NCBI GenBank assembly: GCA_025267735.1
Contig: CM046294.1
Location: 42,531,570 to 42,595,569 of the forward strand
Direction of reading: 5' to 3'
DNA from: Mactra quadrangularis
Lineage: Eukaryota > Mollusca > Bivalvia > Venerida > Mactridae
Length of the DNA: 64,000 bases
Shown in pieces: positions 12,451-23,562 of the stretch. Numbering within the stretch: the stretch's first letter is position 1; the number at the start of each line of letters is the position of its first letter. The notes beneath the pieces are model-generated. The model did no database searches, had not been told where the DNA came from, and worked only from the letters and a program-made list of their open reading frames with translations. The position numbers and the translations under genes were made by a program.

Positions 12451-13554
12451 TACTTGTGTAACAAAGAAAATAAAGCAATGTTTCTACAATTATACGTGTG
12501 TAATTGTTTCAGTGAAGACTCGATTGTTCTACCACGGCTAATTAGAGTCTGTTTCCATCCGATTCCTCTGGCAAAATGATGAGTTAGAAACTCTTTGATA
12601 ACCTTACGGACATGTGGAAAAGTTCTTAACGATTGGTAGATCTTTCTTTCCATGCTTTATCGTGAAATGTAGGATTATTAAATAAAAATTTCGGTGATAA
12701 TATACAATCTAAAAATCGTTAATTTTTATGGTACCGAAACGATTACATCAAAATGACGTCAACTTAAAAGATAAAAGTTGATGGGAAGTTTGATACGCAG
12801 GAAAATTGTTATGAAATCTGTATGCCTAAGATAAGTACAATACGCATCAAAAGAGAGACCTCTGTAAACAAATATACCCGTTATATAATCGGCAGTATAC
12901 ACGGAGCAAATATATAAGTTTCATTCATTTGTCGTATTTGTACCGAAGCTAATCTCCCCAATGGTAAAGCTACAGTCACATAAACATAAAAATAGCCGTG
13001 AGGGCACCGTACGGGCGCCGTGCGATCAAGCTCCTCAAGGACCCGTACGAACTCTTGCGAGCCCGTACGGACTGTTACGTTTTACCAGGGTCCGTGAAAT
13101 GAGCCCAGGATACACGTATCAGTTTCAGAGTCAAATCGTGAACACAAACGTGGCCGAGAATGGATTAAACTTTCATATCTTCTAGCTACGGTTCCGTACG
13201 GGTATGTTGTTTTGTACCATGTGTGTACCGTCACCTTGATACGCAAGACTACCACGGCCGACGGCTGACTGCATGTTCGGGTCCATAACAAGCCACGATT
13301 TTATGGGACCGGAGGCATAACAAGGAAATTCACATTCCCTTTATGTGCTATCCTTAATAGATGAAAATGTGTCCTTGTGTAATTAATGTTTAATACAGTG
13401 TTTATGTTTCATATTTCATTGGAATTTGTTTTATTGTTTTATTATTTTTGTGCTGTGTATCTTATTTCCCATTTATAAAATATTCAGTAAAATGTCAGGA
13501 ATATTTTAATATGGCCTTCACACCTTAAGGCGTCTTTTATCCCATATTAGATCA
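12451..13554. other. Intergenic with a CGTACGG-rich patch
   Basis: The stretch 12990-13215 is unusually CpG-rich for this window and repeats the palindromic core CGTACGG or CCGTACG about half a dozen times. Open frames on both strands here (12961-13185 and 13082-13291) follow from the lack of AT-rich stops and do not look like genes. It may be a remnant of a foldback element like the one at 16190. Confidence 0.4.
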
Positions 13555-13775
13555 GCAGCGCGTTCAGTAAACGACTGTTAGTTATAGTTAAGAGTACGGG
13601 AGAAATAAATCCGAAGACAACCCAACCCGTGCATTACTCAGCTCAAAATTGGGACAACTCAATCCGTTAGTAGGGGATTTGAGTTGTCTCGGGTTGAGTT
13701 GTCTTTGGGTTGAGTTGTTCCGACACTTCCGTTACGGAACGTTTTGGAACGTTCAGGGTAACTGAACACGCTGCT
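13555..13775. mobile_element. GTAGCGTGTTCAG-family MITE, short variant
   Basis: The left end AGCAGCGCGTTCAGTAA and right end GGTAACTGAACACGCTGCT are inverted. The interior differs from the other copies and repeats GGGTTGAGTTGTC several times, partly inverted (GACAACCCAACCC). Confidence 0.65.
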
Positions 13776-15109
13776 GTTATTAGGGACAGTGGTGCAATCT
13801 CGACCCATTATGATTAATCTAAGCTGCAAGAATTTGTTTGACAATCGAGTTAAAATAAACTTGCATATATTTAAGTATAGAACTTAGCTGAGCTATTTAA
13901 TCACCACCTTCGCTTTGATGTTATTTAACCTCAGGCACTGGGTAATTGTTTTGCATAATAACGTAAAAACATACAAGAGTGCATTTCAAAATTCCTATAT
14001 AGTAATTCTACACAAATTCCCCTCTTTTATTATGGAATGTATTTTCTGCGAGACAAAATTACTCGGTGAACTAATCTTAAGTATGAAGCAATATGAATTT
14101 TTCCTGCAAATTTATAAACTATGAAAAAAGCAATAAAATTGATCGCTATGGCGACGAGAACATCATTCAGGGTATTAAGTGTTTAAATAATAATGCAATA
14201 AAAGCGATAAATGGATCATAAAACGTGCAAATAATTGTAAACATAACACTTGTAACTGTCTGTTTTCAAAAGAAGAAGATTCGCCACGTTTGAAGTTTAA
14301 TCAACATAGGTACCAAGGGTCTGACAACGTTATAAGAGATTACAATTTCTAAAATTATGATGTTTTATACGATTTGCTTTAAAGATTAATTCTTTTACGT
14401 GTTCGAAATGATAAGCTGGATCATTTTTGTTTGGATTAATAGATAAGAGTAGCATTGATTATCTTAATGGGGCTTTGAACATTTTTTTTTTTTTTTTTTT
14501 TGAAGATGAAATTGATTTTGATCTATACTGGCGTTGCCATTGAAATGTTTATATAAATAAATTGGGTATATTATTAAATAGATGTAGATAAAACATTTAA
14601 TTTGTTTGATAAATACAATAGTATCAAGTTTCAAGTTTTGATTACAGGTTTTACAAAATAAATCATTATATACAAATGTAATTATAAAATATTAGCGCAG
14701 AGTATTCCGAATAAACATGGCTAATATGGGGATTTTCGGACATAAATTAGGGGCAGGAATTTGATGAAAAATAAGGGTTTGTTAACATCCTTAAGATCAC
14801 GTAACTATAACCCTAGTCCTCCATTCCTGGCGGGACTGAAAAAATTACATAAACGGAGATAACGGCATTACCGGTTTTACATGGACGATTATGACTTGCC
14901 GTGTTCGGGGATCGAGTCCAAGTTGTTGGAACTTTGAGTCGAGCGTGATAATGTTACAATTGTGTTTGAAAGCAGTGATTAGTATAATTTTATAACTACT
15001 AATTGCACAATTAAGTTATAATATTAGAATCGTCAAACTCTATGATCCTAATAGTGAAATGGTCTTTATGTAAGAACCTTTTCCGTCTCAAATTAAGCAT
15101 TTAGGACCT
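13776..15109. other. Intergenic, no gene seen
   Basis: AT-rich with a T homopolymer near 14484. No exon or repeat boundary is supported. The open frame 13915-14124 lacks any protein-like character I can defend. Confidence 0.45.
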
Positions 15110-15507
15110 ACAAATCGCAATCTGATTAAAACCCGAACTAAAATTTTCCGCTCGCCTACTCGCTAATTTAGATCTGGCCTTTTTTCAAACGAGGGTCATG
15201 TCCAAGTGACCTTTTCTCATCATAATATTCATGACGAAATTGTTATGATTAGTAACTAGTTTACATCGTCTACGTCACGCAATTTAAAATGAGCCGTCCA
15301 ATCGCAGACTTTGAATAATACCGTTATCGAATTAGCTCACAAACCTTGGTCTAAAAATAAATATAACGAAATCAAAATTTTATTAATAGCGTTTCGTCTA
15401 GATGAAAGCTATGCATTAATTATTTGACATAAAGGTCATCTCGACGTGACCCTCCATTGAGATCTTAGAGATCCTGTACGACAACGCTCTACAGGATATT
15501 TGTTTAC
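15110..15507 (+). repeat. Interspersed repeat family D, copy 1
   Basis: About 400 bp found again at 61845-62172 (same strand) and in reverse at 32705-33075 and 44775-45135. Shared anchors are CAAACGAGGGTCA, TTTACATCGTCTACGTCACG, ATGAGCCGTCCAAT and GAGATCTTAGAGATCCTG. No tRNA-like head and no clear TIR were seen, so the class is undetermined. Confidence 0.75.
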
Positions 15508-15747
15508 GGAGATGGTACAAATCGTCAAATCGCATTTTATGGCATATAACTAAGATGGTCATTAAAGTCGAGCTCTACTGTACAAAAATATATTAAGATT
15601 GGATCTTAAAAAAAACTTTAAGATAAAAGTATCCATGCGACGTACAAACATTATCAAATGAATCACTCTACCGTTGTATACAGTCCATTATATAACGGTA
15701 CAATTATTCCTTCGTTTAAATAGAGAAAAGTGCTCAATACATCAAAA

Positions 15748-16033
15748 CCCGGGTCAATAGTGCAGTTGGTAGCCCGCCTGGATTCGGAATCTCGTGTCCC
15801 GAAGGGGTACGGGTTCGAATCCCACCCGGGGAGGTTATACTTTTCAATGAAAGTTAGACTATAATGTCAATTTTTTCTCCATTGATTAGATAATATGGAT
15901 AAGTTTCCGGTCTTGTGGAAGGGTAGGCGAGTACTGGTTATAGACAAGGGTCCAGGAAAGCTAGGTTAGGTGCGCTGGACGCCGTAAAATGACCTAAAAT
16001 ATGTTGATACGCGTTAAATCCAATTTAAAAAAA
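15748..16033 (+). mobile_element. SINE S1, full-length copy
   Basis: tRNA-like head with A-box part GTGCAGTTGGTAGCCCGCC and an intact B box GGTTCGAATCCCACCC. The body contains AGGAAAGCTAGGTTAGGTGC and the tail GATACGCGTTAAATCC, ending in A-rich sequence. Flanks TACATCAAAA and TACATAAAAA are a likely imperfect target duplication. This is the best + strand reference copy of S1. Confidence 0.9.
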
Positions 16034-16189
16034 TCATTACATAAAAATTAGTGAACTTAGATGAACGAGAATGTATTTGGATACATGTGTAGGACATATC
16101 TCCGATCCCAAATGATAATATACGAACTTCTATCCATTCTTGCTTTTTTTGTAATTATCTCATTTTAATTTATCACCGGTATACAAGTA

Positions 16190-18213
16190 AAGCCTATTTC
16201 ACATTACGCTTGCGGCAGCCGTACGACAACATTTTCTGAAAAATCGCAGAACTTCGTACAAACGCCGCAAGACAGTCGTGCGTTTGTTCAGGTGATCGCA
16301 TCGTCGTAGACGTCGCAAGTAGTGATGGCAATCGGTTGGAAAATCCACAATCGATTAATCGGAGGAATCGGTTGGGCTCAACCGACTGACTTTCCGATTA
16401 TAATCGGTTGGATGCCAAAATTTATATAGCTAAATTCTGGTCATTGTCTTACATAAACATGCAAAATATACATCTATTTCAATGATTTAAATGTTGTATA
16501 CATTATTTATTATTTTCTTATCTTGCTTCTTAGCTTAATATGAACAATATGGCACCAGTTCACTCATCTGAGTAAAAAAACAAACACAATAAACTGTATT
16601 TTACATGTCTTTAAGTTTATTTGTGTCAATGGTTAGTTGGGCTACCGGGTAGCAATTTTCAATAGCTTGAATTGAAATTCACTAGCCTAAGGCATTTTAC
16701 AGAGAAATGTCCTTTACAATGTATATCTTATTTTTGTACATCTAAGGCATCAAACAAAATAATAATCTGTTTTTTATATTTCTGGAAAATTTCATTCAAT
16801 ATAATTTAAGTCACATTATCTACTCTAGCTTTATGCAATTGTGTTCAAAGTAACCAGCAAATTATGATATAATGAAATCAAATGATAGGGCATTACATAA
16901 TTCACAAATGAGGAGGCTACCAGTATTTCAGGGTCTGATCCACCAAAGATCTGTTCTGATCAATTAAATCAAATAACTTTTTTTTTAATTTTCAACATTG
17001 AAAGAAATATTTGAAAAAAATCCATAACGTGCCGAGTACGAAAACTATTGGGGACGAATGTTTTACATTTACTCTGACGTTTTTAATATTACAAATTACT
17101 GTTGTATGATTTCAACCATAACCTCATTATTGAGAAATCATCGTGAAATGAACAGCTTTCTATCTCTATGCTTTATGGCAGCTAGTTTTATTTAAATGGT
17201 AGCCTAAAATCGCGCTCCGTGAAAAATTCGTTTATGACAAATGACCTTGACCAAAAGTTAAGCTTTATCACTTAGAAGCGGTAAGACAAAAGAGATTGCT
17301 GGTCAACATTAAATTTTTCATCTTTAATTTGATTACGAAACGGAACTATGAATGTGTAAAAGAGTAATTACGCAAAAGTCTCAGATAAAAGTTAATGTAA
17401 AAGTGCGTTCGAGTACACCTTTTTCGGATACAAACATGATTCGGATACGTAAAGAGGGTTCGCCCGATCGGGCTACTGACTAAGATTTTCGCTCTCTCGT
17501 CGGCGAAATCACTCGTCTCGGGCGTCGGGCACGTGGGTTACGTCAAAGAAAAGTTGTTCTTGACCACATTTTCTGCCGAATCCGCCATTATAGCACGCAC
17601 ACGAAAGTGAATTATCTCGCTTTGGTACGGGCTAGTTTTCCGCGACGCGTCGCCGTCCACAGAAATCGTAATCGATTAATCGTCGCTGAATTTTTTCTAA
17701 CCGATTTCGGCGACGTCGGCGATAATCGGAACATCACTAGTCGCAAGTCAAATTTTCAACATGTTTATTTTTCTTGCGATCTCGTTGCGATTATTAGATT
17801 TTTGGAGCCCGCAAGACAGTCGTGCGACTGCCGTAAGACAACCGTACGTCATTCTTGAGACAGTCGCACGTCAGTTAAAGAATTAGGCGTTCGCATTATA
17901 TCGTACGACTCTCGTACAAGTTTGCGTTTGTCGTGCGATTGACGTACGGATGACGTACGAAACTTTTCGAAATCTCACGACAGTCTTACGACAGTCGTTA
18001 GTGTTTGTACGACAGCCTCGCGATTATCGCACGACAGTCGTGCGTAAACACGTGCGACGAACAACCTACGGCTCGTGAGAGCGTCGTACGACCGCCGTAC
18101 GACCATTGCATGGAAAGTTTGATGTATCTGCGGCAGCTGCGATTCGTCTGCGATTTCGTTCGCAGTAAAAATCGTACGATAAAAAAATCGCGCGGCTGAT
18201 GTGAAACAGGCTT
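16190..18213. mobile_element. CGTACG-rich foldback DNA element, host of a hAT insertion
   Basis: The ends AAGCCTATTTCACATTACGC and (right) GATGTGAAACAGGCTT are inverted. Without the nested hAT the element is ~600 bp. Its interior, mainly 17740-18190, repeats short palindromic blocks such as CGTACGAC, GTCGTGCG and GACAGTCG in both orientations, making it CpG-rich against an AT-rich background and strongly self-complementary. Open frames here (17607-17858, 18005-18199, 18066-18257) are by-products of that composition. Confidence 0.75.
16320..17739. mobile_element. Non-autonomous hAT-type element with perfect 8-bp TSD
   Basis: It begins TAGTGATGGC and ends CATCACTA, giving an 8-bp perfect terminal inverted repeat (TAGTGATG). 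The 8-bp host sequence GTCGCAAG occurs immediately on both sides (16312-16319 and 17740-17747). An 8-bp TSD with short TIRs is characteristic of the hAT superfamily. Subterminal ATCGGTTGG motifs recur near the left end (16331-16411). No transposase frame is visible in the 1420 bp, so it is non-autonomous or decayed. Confidence 0.85.
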
Positions 18214-18704
18214 AACATTTCAATAAACATAAAAAACCAAAATCTGACAGTTTCCATTTTCGTCGTTTTATCAAATAAGATAATAGGACATTTGTTTATG
18301 GTCTATATTCGGCGTAGATGTCGACCAAAAAACTACGGTTTATGTATAATTATATCACAACGTATTTCTAACATTCCTTAATGTATGTTTTATTATCTTT
18401 GTACGAAAATAAATAATGCTCACCGACAACAATTCGCCATATCTTATCAGACTGTAATTAATTGTGTTCATGTTAATTTCAATAAATTTCTGTTTTTAAT
18501 TTATTTCTTACGTTTGCGTATAATTGAAACCGTGACATATGGAAGAATCGGTTCATTGATGAAAGTTTGTACTTACGTGTTGGATTTTATACTCGTGTTC
18601 TTCGGATTTAGGACTTTTTATTAAATTGATTTATGAGTTTATTTACTTGTAGGTTGCATGTAAGTTTTTATGTTTAAATATATGTTGTATCTTTTATGTC
18701 ATTT
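18214..18704. other. Intergenic, no gene seen
   Basis: AT-rich. The open frame at 18385-18624 has no recognisable similarity or start context. Confidence 0.4.
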
Positions 18705-21700
18705 AGGGACTTTAGTCAGTTATCTTTCCCTGATAATATCTGAAGTAGTCCGGTATATAAACTACAAAAATCGACTGAACCGTGCATGGAATGATGTAGA
18801 AAATGTTTTTGCATTTTCTTGAAGCTAAGACACTGTAGTTTACGAAACTGGATGATGCCACTTCGGCACTCTTGGGCAACTCTCAAAATTCAAGATGGCG
18901 GACAAAATGGCGGATGAGACCTGATAAATGTATAATAAGTCCATCTTTATCACAGTCTGATAATTTAAAGAGCTAAAATTAGTCTAACATTACCTGCAAT
19001 TTTATTTCATGCAATTTTGGAACCCTTCATTTTTTCCAATCCAAGATGGCGGACAAAATGGCGGATTAATACTACATTTGTCGGGAATATCAAACACAAT
19101 GAGCAGAATCGTACACTGAGTCATATCAAAAAAGTTTAATGCATTTTTGTAGTAATTACTCTTTAGTTTAGTTTATAAAACTGGTTGATGCTACACTGGC
19201 ATCATTTGGCAATTCCCAAAATCCAAGATGGCAGCTAGAATGACTAGCTGTCGGGTATATATCAACCTCAATGAGTCAAGTCATAGACTGGGGTATACAA
19301 AATGATTTTAATGCATTTTATTTCGTATTTAATCCACTTTTGTTTATGTAACTAATTGATGCCATGCTGGCATTCTTTGATATTTTCAAGAATCGACCAA
19401 GATGGTGGTCAAAATGAATGATAAGAGCTGGAAAGTTAATTTCAAGTCACATAAATAGACGTAACTCCACACTAATGGGTATACAGCAACATGTTTAGGT
19501 TCTTTATATCTCTTGGTCTTGCGAATATTAAATCATTGACACTATAGCTTGTCAGTTGACTATAGAAGCAAATTGTTTCTAGGATGGCAAATTAGAGGAA
19601 GGCACTATTCTTATAATATCTAATTCATTGAACAACAAAGGTTGTAATACGATATTTTAATATCCTTAGAAAAACGACCACTTTTACATATATGTTTGCC
19701 ACTTCAATAACCAATATGTACTAAAAAGAGGTTATAAACAAAGAAAAATACAAATGATATTGAAAATATTGTGTGCATGTTCTATTATCTTTCAAGGTAT
19801 TCTAGGAATATATTAATGCCAAAGCAATTGATAGAAATTCTGTTGACATTGTAACACATTTTGATAGTAAATAAGAGAAATTGCAATAGGATTTCAAGTT
19901 CGATCTTGACATCAGATATCACAACTGTATCATAAGTGTTCTTTATTTCATTGTTAATGGCTCTATCTATTGATCAAGAAGGAGAAATATCTAAAGCAAA
20001 TTTTCATCACAAGTAGTATAATTTGTTTTTAACTACAAGGACAGAGAGAAATTAAGTCGCGTAGATGACAATTCTATAAGCGTATACACTGCTATTTGAA
20101 CCCAGTGTCCAGCTCATGATTAAAAAAATAGTGTTACCCTGTGCAATATGGTGGTTTTAAGGGATTCACCAATAACAAAACGTGGCCAAGTAGAAAATTT
20201 AAAAATGTCTTGTTTCACTTAAGTCTAAATATCTTGAAAGAACACATAACAGATCTGATGCATCAGTGTCAAAAGTTCAAACAGGCCTAATAACTAATAT
20301 AAACACAATTGGAGTATGTTCACTATCAACTGCAAAGTCTTCCCAAAGAAGGATGGTACGCTGAGACAATTTGTCAATCTCGTTCATTATATTCAAATAT
20401 GTTCCACTCCAAACATTATAGACGATGCATTGCAAGATATGGTGATTCTCCATTTTTTCGGTAAAATTACAAATATGTTTAATCTCATTAACCTTTAAGA
20501 CTTGGTACGAGAACCACATACAACAAAATTGTACAACAAATGATCTATTATTGTTGCTGCAATTTGCTGAGCACCAAAAATATCTGACGACATTGGTGTG
20601 CTGATATTCATTTTGAAATATCTATCTTGTAAGAGTGACACTATAACAATAAGATCAACTAACATTCGTTCAAAAAGTAATGTTACAAGTCAGTCAGTTA
20701 TTGACAATGTAAAGAGAGTACATTGCTAGCATGGATGTAAAATATGCTTTTAAAGCTGGTTCACCTATCCTACATCAAAAGTGAAGAAAGTTAAGCTATC
20801 TTTTGGCCAAAAGTTATTACCCACTTGGATACTTTCTAAAGATAATATTCATTTATAATTATGTTAAGTTTACCATTGCATGTGATGTGCTTAGGGTGTT
20901 GAGTGAAAAAAACTCTGCAAACAGAAATTTGTGTTGTCACTTGAACATGTTAATTGTTATCAACATACAACAACGACCAGAGAAATTGTGCTATCGTTAT
21001 GTAATATTAGACTGAAGCAAACTTAAACTTTTAAGCATGTTTTTTATTCTAATTTAGTCTAGTTTAGTCATGTCAGACTGTATCATTGTTTGTGTAATGA
21101 TAATAATAGAGCTCAATCAATTAGTTTCTTCCTCATTTTTAAAAAGCACATGCTTATTTTGCAATTTATATGTTTCAGTTAATTTTTTACTGCAACAAAA
21201 ATTTTCAACTAAAAGGATTATAAGCTTTTCAAAAATCTACACATATTGCAATCTTGAACAAAATGATTGCCCTTCATAATGGTCCTATAATAAATTGTCC
21301 CGTAAACTGTATATTAACCCCATTTTATTTTCCCGTTTTTCTTTATTTTAAAGGCATACATTTTGGAAATTAAATTAGTTTGTCCATTCCGAATATTTAT
21401 CAAATTATCATTTTATTAAATCCAGTAAATAAGTAACATTATCAATTAATTGTATGATATTGGACTTCAAATTCAGGGCTGATACATACGGCGTTCACTT
21501 CGGCATTATAACCAAATACTCGGCCATCATGTAAAAAAGGACTTTCATAAATACCTCGGCTAATATGAGATTCATGCATTTCGATTGGATCCGAATGTAA
21601 AAATGGCCAAGTTTTCTCATGAAGGTAGTGTTTTTCTTCCACAAACAAATGCTGCCATTTTGAATATTGGTACAATCTGAGTGTTTTGATAGGGACCCTA

Positions 21701-22590
21701 TCTGCGATCATAGTAAATTAAATGTTTTCATAATGGCCTGTTATTTGGCTGAAGACAGTCATTATAGCCTGAGGCCGCAGGCCGAATGCTAATATGACTG
21801 TCTTTAACCAAATAACTTTATCATTATGAAAATACTTCATTATTTACAATACATTATTGCTAAAAGATAAAACTGGTTGAATTTGCTTCGTAACAGTTAT
21901 CTTGGACTCCACCTTGAATCTTGAGTTGCTAATAGATGATCAGGTGGGTAGTTTTACAAATTGGAAAGTTTAAGATTAAAAAAAAACACCCAAAAACATT
22001 GAAACTTAAACCCACACGTGTTTGTTTCCGTCCATATATTATGTATATTATATACTAAACTATTAGATCATATCCGCCATTTTAGCCGCCATTTTGGATT
22101 TATAATTGTTTATAATAACTTTCAACTTAGTGAAATTAATCGGTTTCTTTAATGACAGGAACTATTCTATAAGTAAAACAATTTCTACACCACTCAGTCT
22201 CTTTCTGCCAGTGTGGTCTAAAAGCCTTTGTCCGCCATGTTGACGCCATTTTGATCGCCATTTTGAATTTAAAAATTTGTATATGAATAACAAAATTTAA
22301 CTAACTGGATCTACAAATGTTGAAATCACTTTTGTCCTTCATTTTAAGAACATGATGTGTAAAAATTCATTTTGCATGTATAATTTAGCCTCTAGCCGCC
22401 ATCTTGGTCGCCATCTTGGATTCTGGGAGTTGCCCAAGGATGACAAAGTGGCATCAATCGGATTTTGAATCAGTAAGACCATGTCTACCAATAAATTGAA
22501 TAACATTTTCTACATCATTTCGTGCAAGGTCATCCTTGGTGTTGGCCGGACTAAATAGTATACAAGGGGAAATAACTGACTTAAGTCCCT
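18705..22590. mobile_element. 3.9-kb AGGGACT-TIR DNA element with motif-array ends
   Basis: The left end AGGGACTTTAGTCAGTTATC and right end (AAATAACTGACTTAAGTCCCT) are inverted repeats; similarity continues inward to TAGTCCGG. Subterminal regions are also inverted copies: GATGCCACTTCGGCACTCTT near 18852 pairs with the complement of a stretch near 22440. Left side motifs AAGATGGCGGACAAAATGG recur near 18893 and 19043, with variants near 19226 and 19399. The right side carries the complements (GCCATCTTGG-like) near 22076, 22250 and 22397. The middle (19500-21700) holds only short unrecognised frames, for example 20277-20519 and 21442-21711 on the minus strand. No transposase was recognised. Confidence 0.75.
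21724..21832. repeat. 109-bp palindromic insertion
   Basis: Near-perfect hairpin: TTTTCATAATGGCCTGTTAT … GACAGTCAT on the left, ATGACTGTC … CATTATGAAAA on the right, around a small GGCCGCAGGCC centre. It lies inside the 3.9-kb element and looks like a short MITE. Confidence 0.7.
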
Positions 22591-22629
22591 TATTGCAGAA
22601 ATATTTACTTATATTTTCACATTACCTGT

Positions 22630-22686
22630 CATTCTCGTTCCCAGAGCTAGTATTGAGAATCTTACTAGACTCTGGGAACGAGAATG
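22630..22686. mobile_element. 57-bp micro-palindrome with 9-bp direct repeats
   Basis: CATTCTCGTTCCCAGAG pairs with CTCTGGGAACGAGAATG, and inner CTAGTA pairs with TACTAG. The 9-bp sequence ATTACCTGT lies immediately on both sides (22621-22629 and 22687-22695), indicating insertion with target duplication. Confidence 0.75.
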
Positions 22687-22830
22687 ATTACCTGTAAGAG
22701 TCATGGCGATTGGTTAAAGAAATAAATTCTTAAAATAGACTTGAATAAATACAAAAAAACGACTAAATCATATTGTTATTAACTACGTATTTTTTTTATT
22801 CATAATACGAGTAAAATATTATTGACAAAT

Positions 22831-22910
22831 TAACCCCGCTGATTTAAAACCTCACATCAATACTTTCTTACTCACTATCGACAATCGAGTATTGAAATCA
22901 GCGGGGTAAA
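22831..22910. repeat. 80-bp palindromic element
   Basis: The ends ACCCCGCTGATTT and AAATCAGCGGGGT are inverted, with inner AATACT/AGTATT also pairing. No target duplication is evident. Confidence 0.6.
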
Positions 22911-23006
22911 TGTATGCCCCACTGACAGTTGAATAGAATTTACCAATACAGTTGTACATGTATGATTATATGCACACAAGTGCCATTGCCAGAACAGTGT
23001 TTTTTA

Positions 23007-23270
23007 ACGGAGCCCCTAAAGTGACATTTTGAAATACTTTATTTATTAACTATTTCGTTTAAACGTAATATTATTTCGAAAAAAACGAAATAATTATTTC
23101 GATTTAACGAAATAATATTACGTATAAACGAAATAATATTTCGAAAAAAACGAAATAATATTTCGAAAAAACGAAATAATTATTTTGAAAAAACGAAATA
23201 ATATCATATTTAAACGAAATAGTTGTGATAATTAAAAAAGTATTTAAAAATGTCACTTTAGGGGCTCCGT
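23007..23270. mobile_element. MITE with ACGGAGCCCCTAAAG ends and CGAAAT core
   Basis: The ends ACGGAGCCCCTAAAGTGACA and TGTCACTTTAGGGGCTCCGT are perfectly inverted over 20 bp. The core is a run of CGAAATAATATTTCG-like units, each palindromic, so the whole 264 bp can fold back. Confidence 0.85.
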
Positions 23271-23301
23271 AGTTTTTCGCTTTCAAATCTATTTGCCATT
23301 C

Positions 23302-23562
23302 TATACTAGCACTGGTATGCGAGCAGTAGCCGTGAACGAATAGTATCCGTGATTTTGATTTTACGCGTTAAATATGCATTCAAGAAGAAAATTAAAGTTT
23401 ACATCATGTAAGTATGACGTCATGACACAATTTTGAGACGAACCGATCCGTTTTGAACCCAGGATTGTTATTTTCAGCTTTGATTAGGAAATATCAATGA
23501 TTTTTCGATATATTTGAGAAAAACCTTGCAAAATCACGGCTACTGCTCGCATACCAGTATAA
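23302..23562. mobile_element. MITE with GGTATGCGAGCAGTAGCCG ends
   Basis: The left end contains ACTGGTATGCGAGCAGTAGC and the right end its complement GCTACTGCTCGCATACCAGT. It lies directly beside the preceding MITE. The interior shows no coding. Confidence 0.85.

Noticed and set aside
12961..13291. Overlapping frames on both strands in the CGTACGG patch
   Set aside because: Explained by local GC content; neither has protein features.
15755..15830. Possible true tRNA gene
   Set aside because: It is the head of a full-length S1 SINE with a likely target duplication.
17607..18257. Several 60-83 residue frames in the CpG-rich foldback element
   Set aside because: Low stop frequency due to composition; no start context or similarity.
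23040..23290. Short direct repeats suggestive of a CRISPR-like array
   Set aside because: They are palindromic CGAAAT units inside a MITE in eukaryotic DNA, with no unique spacers of constant length.
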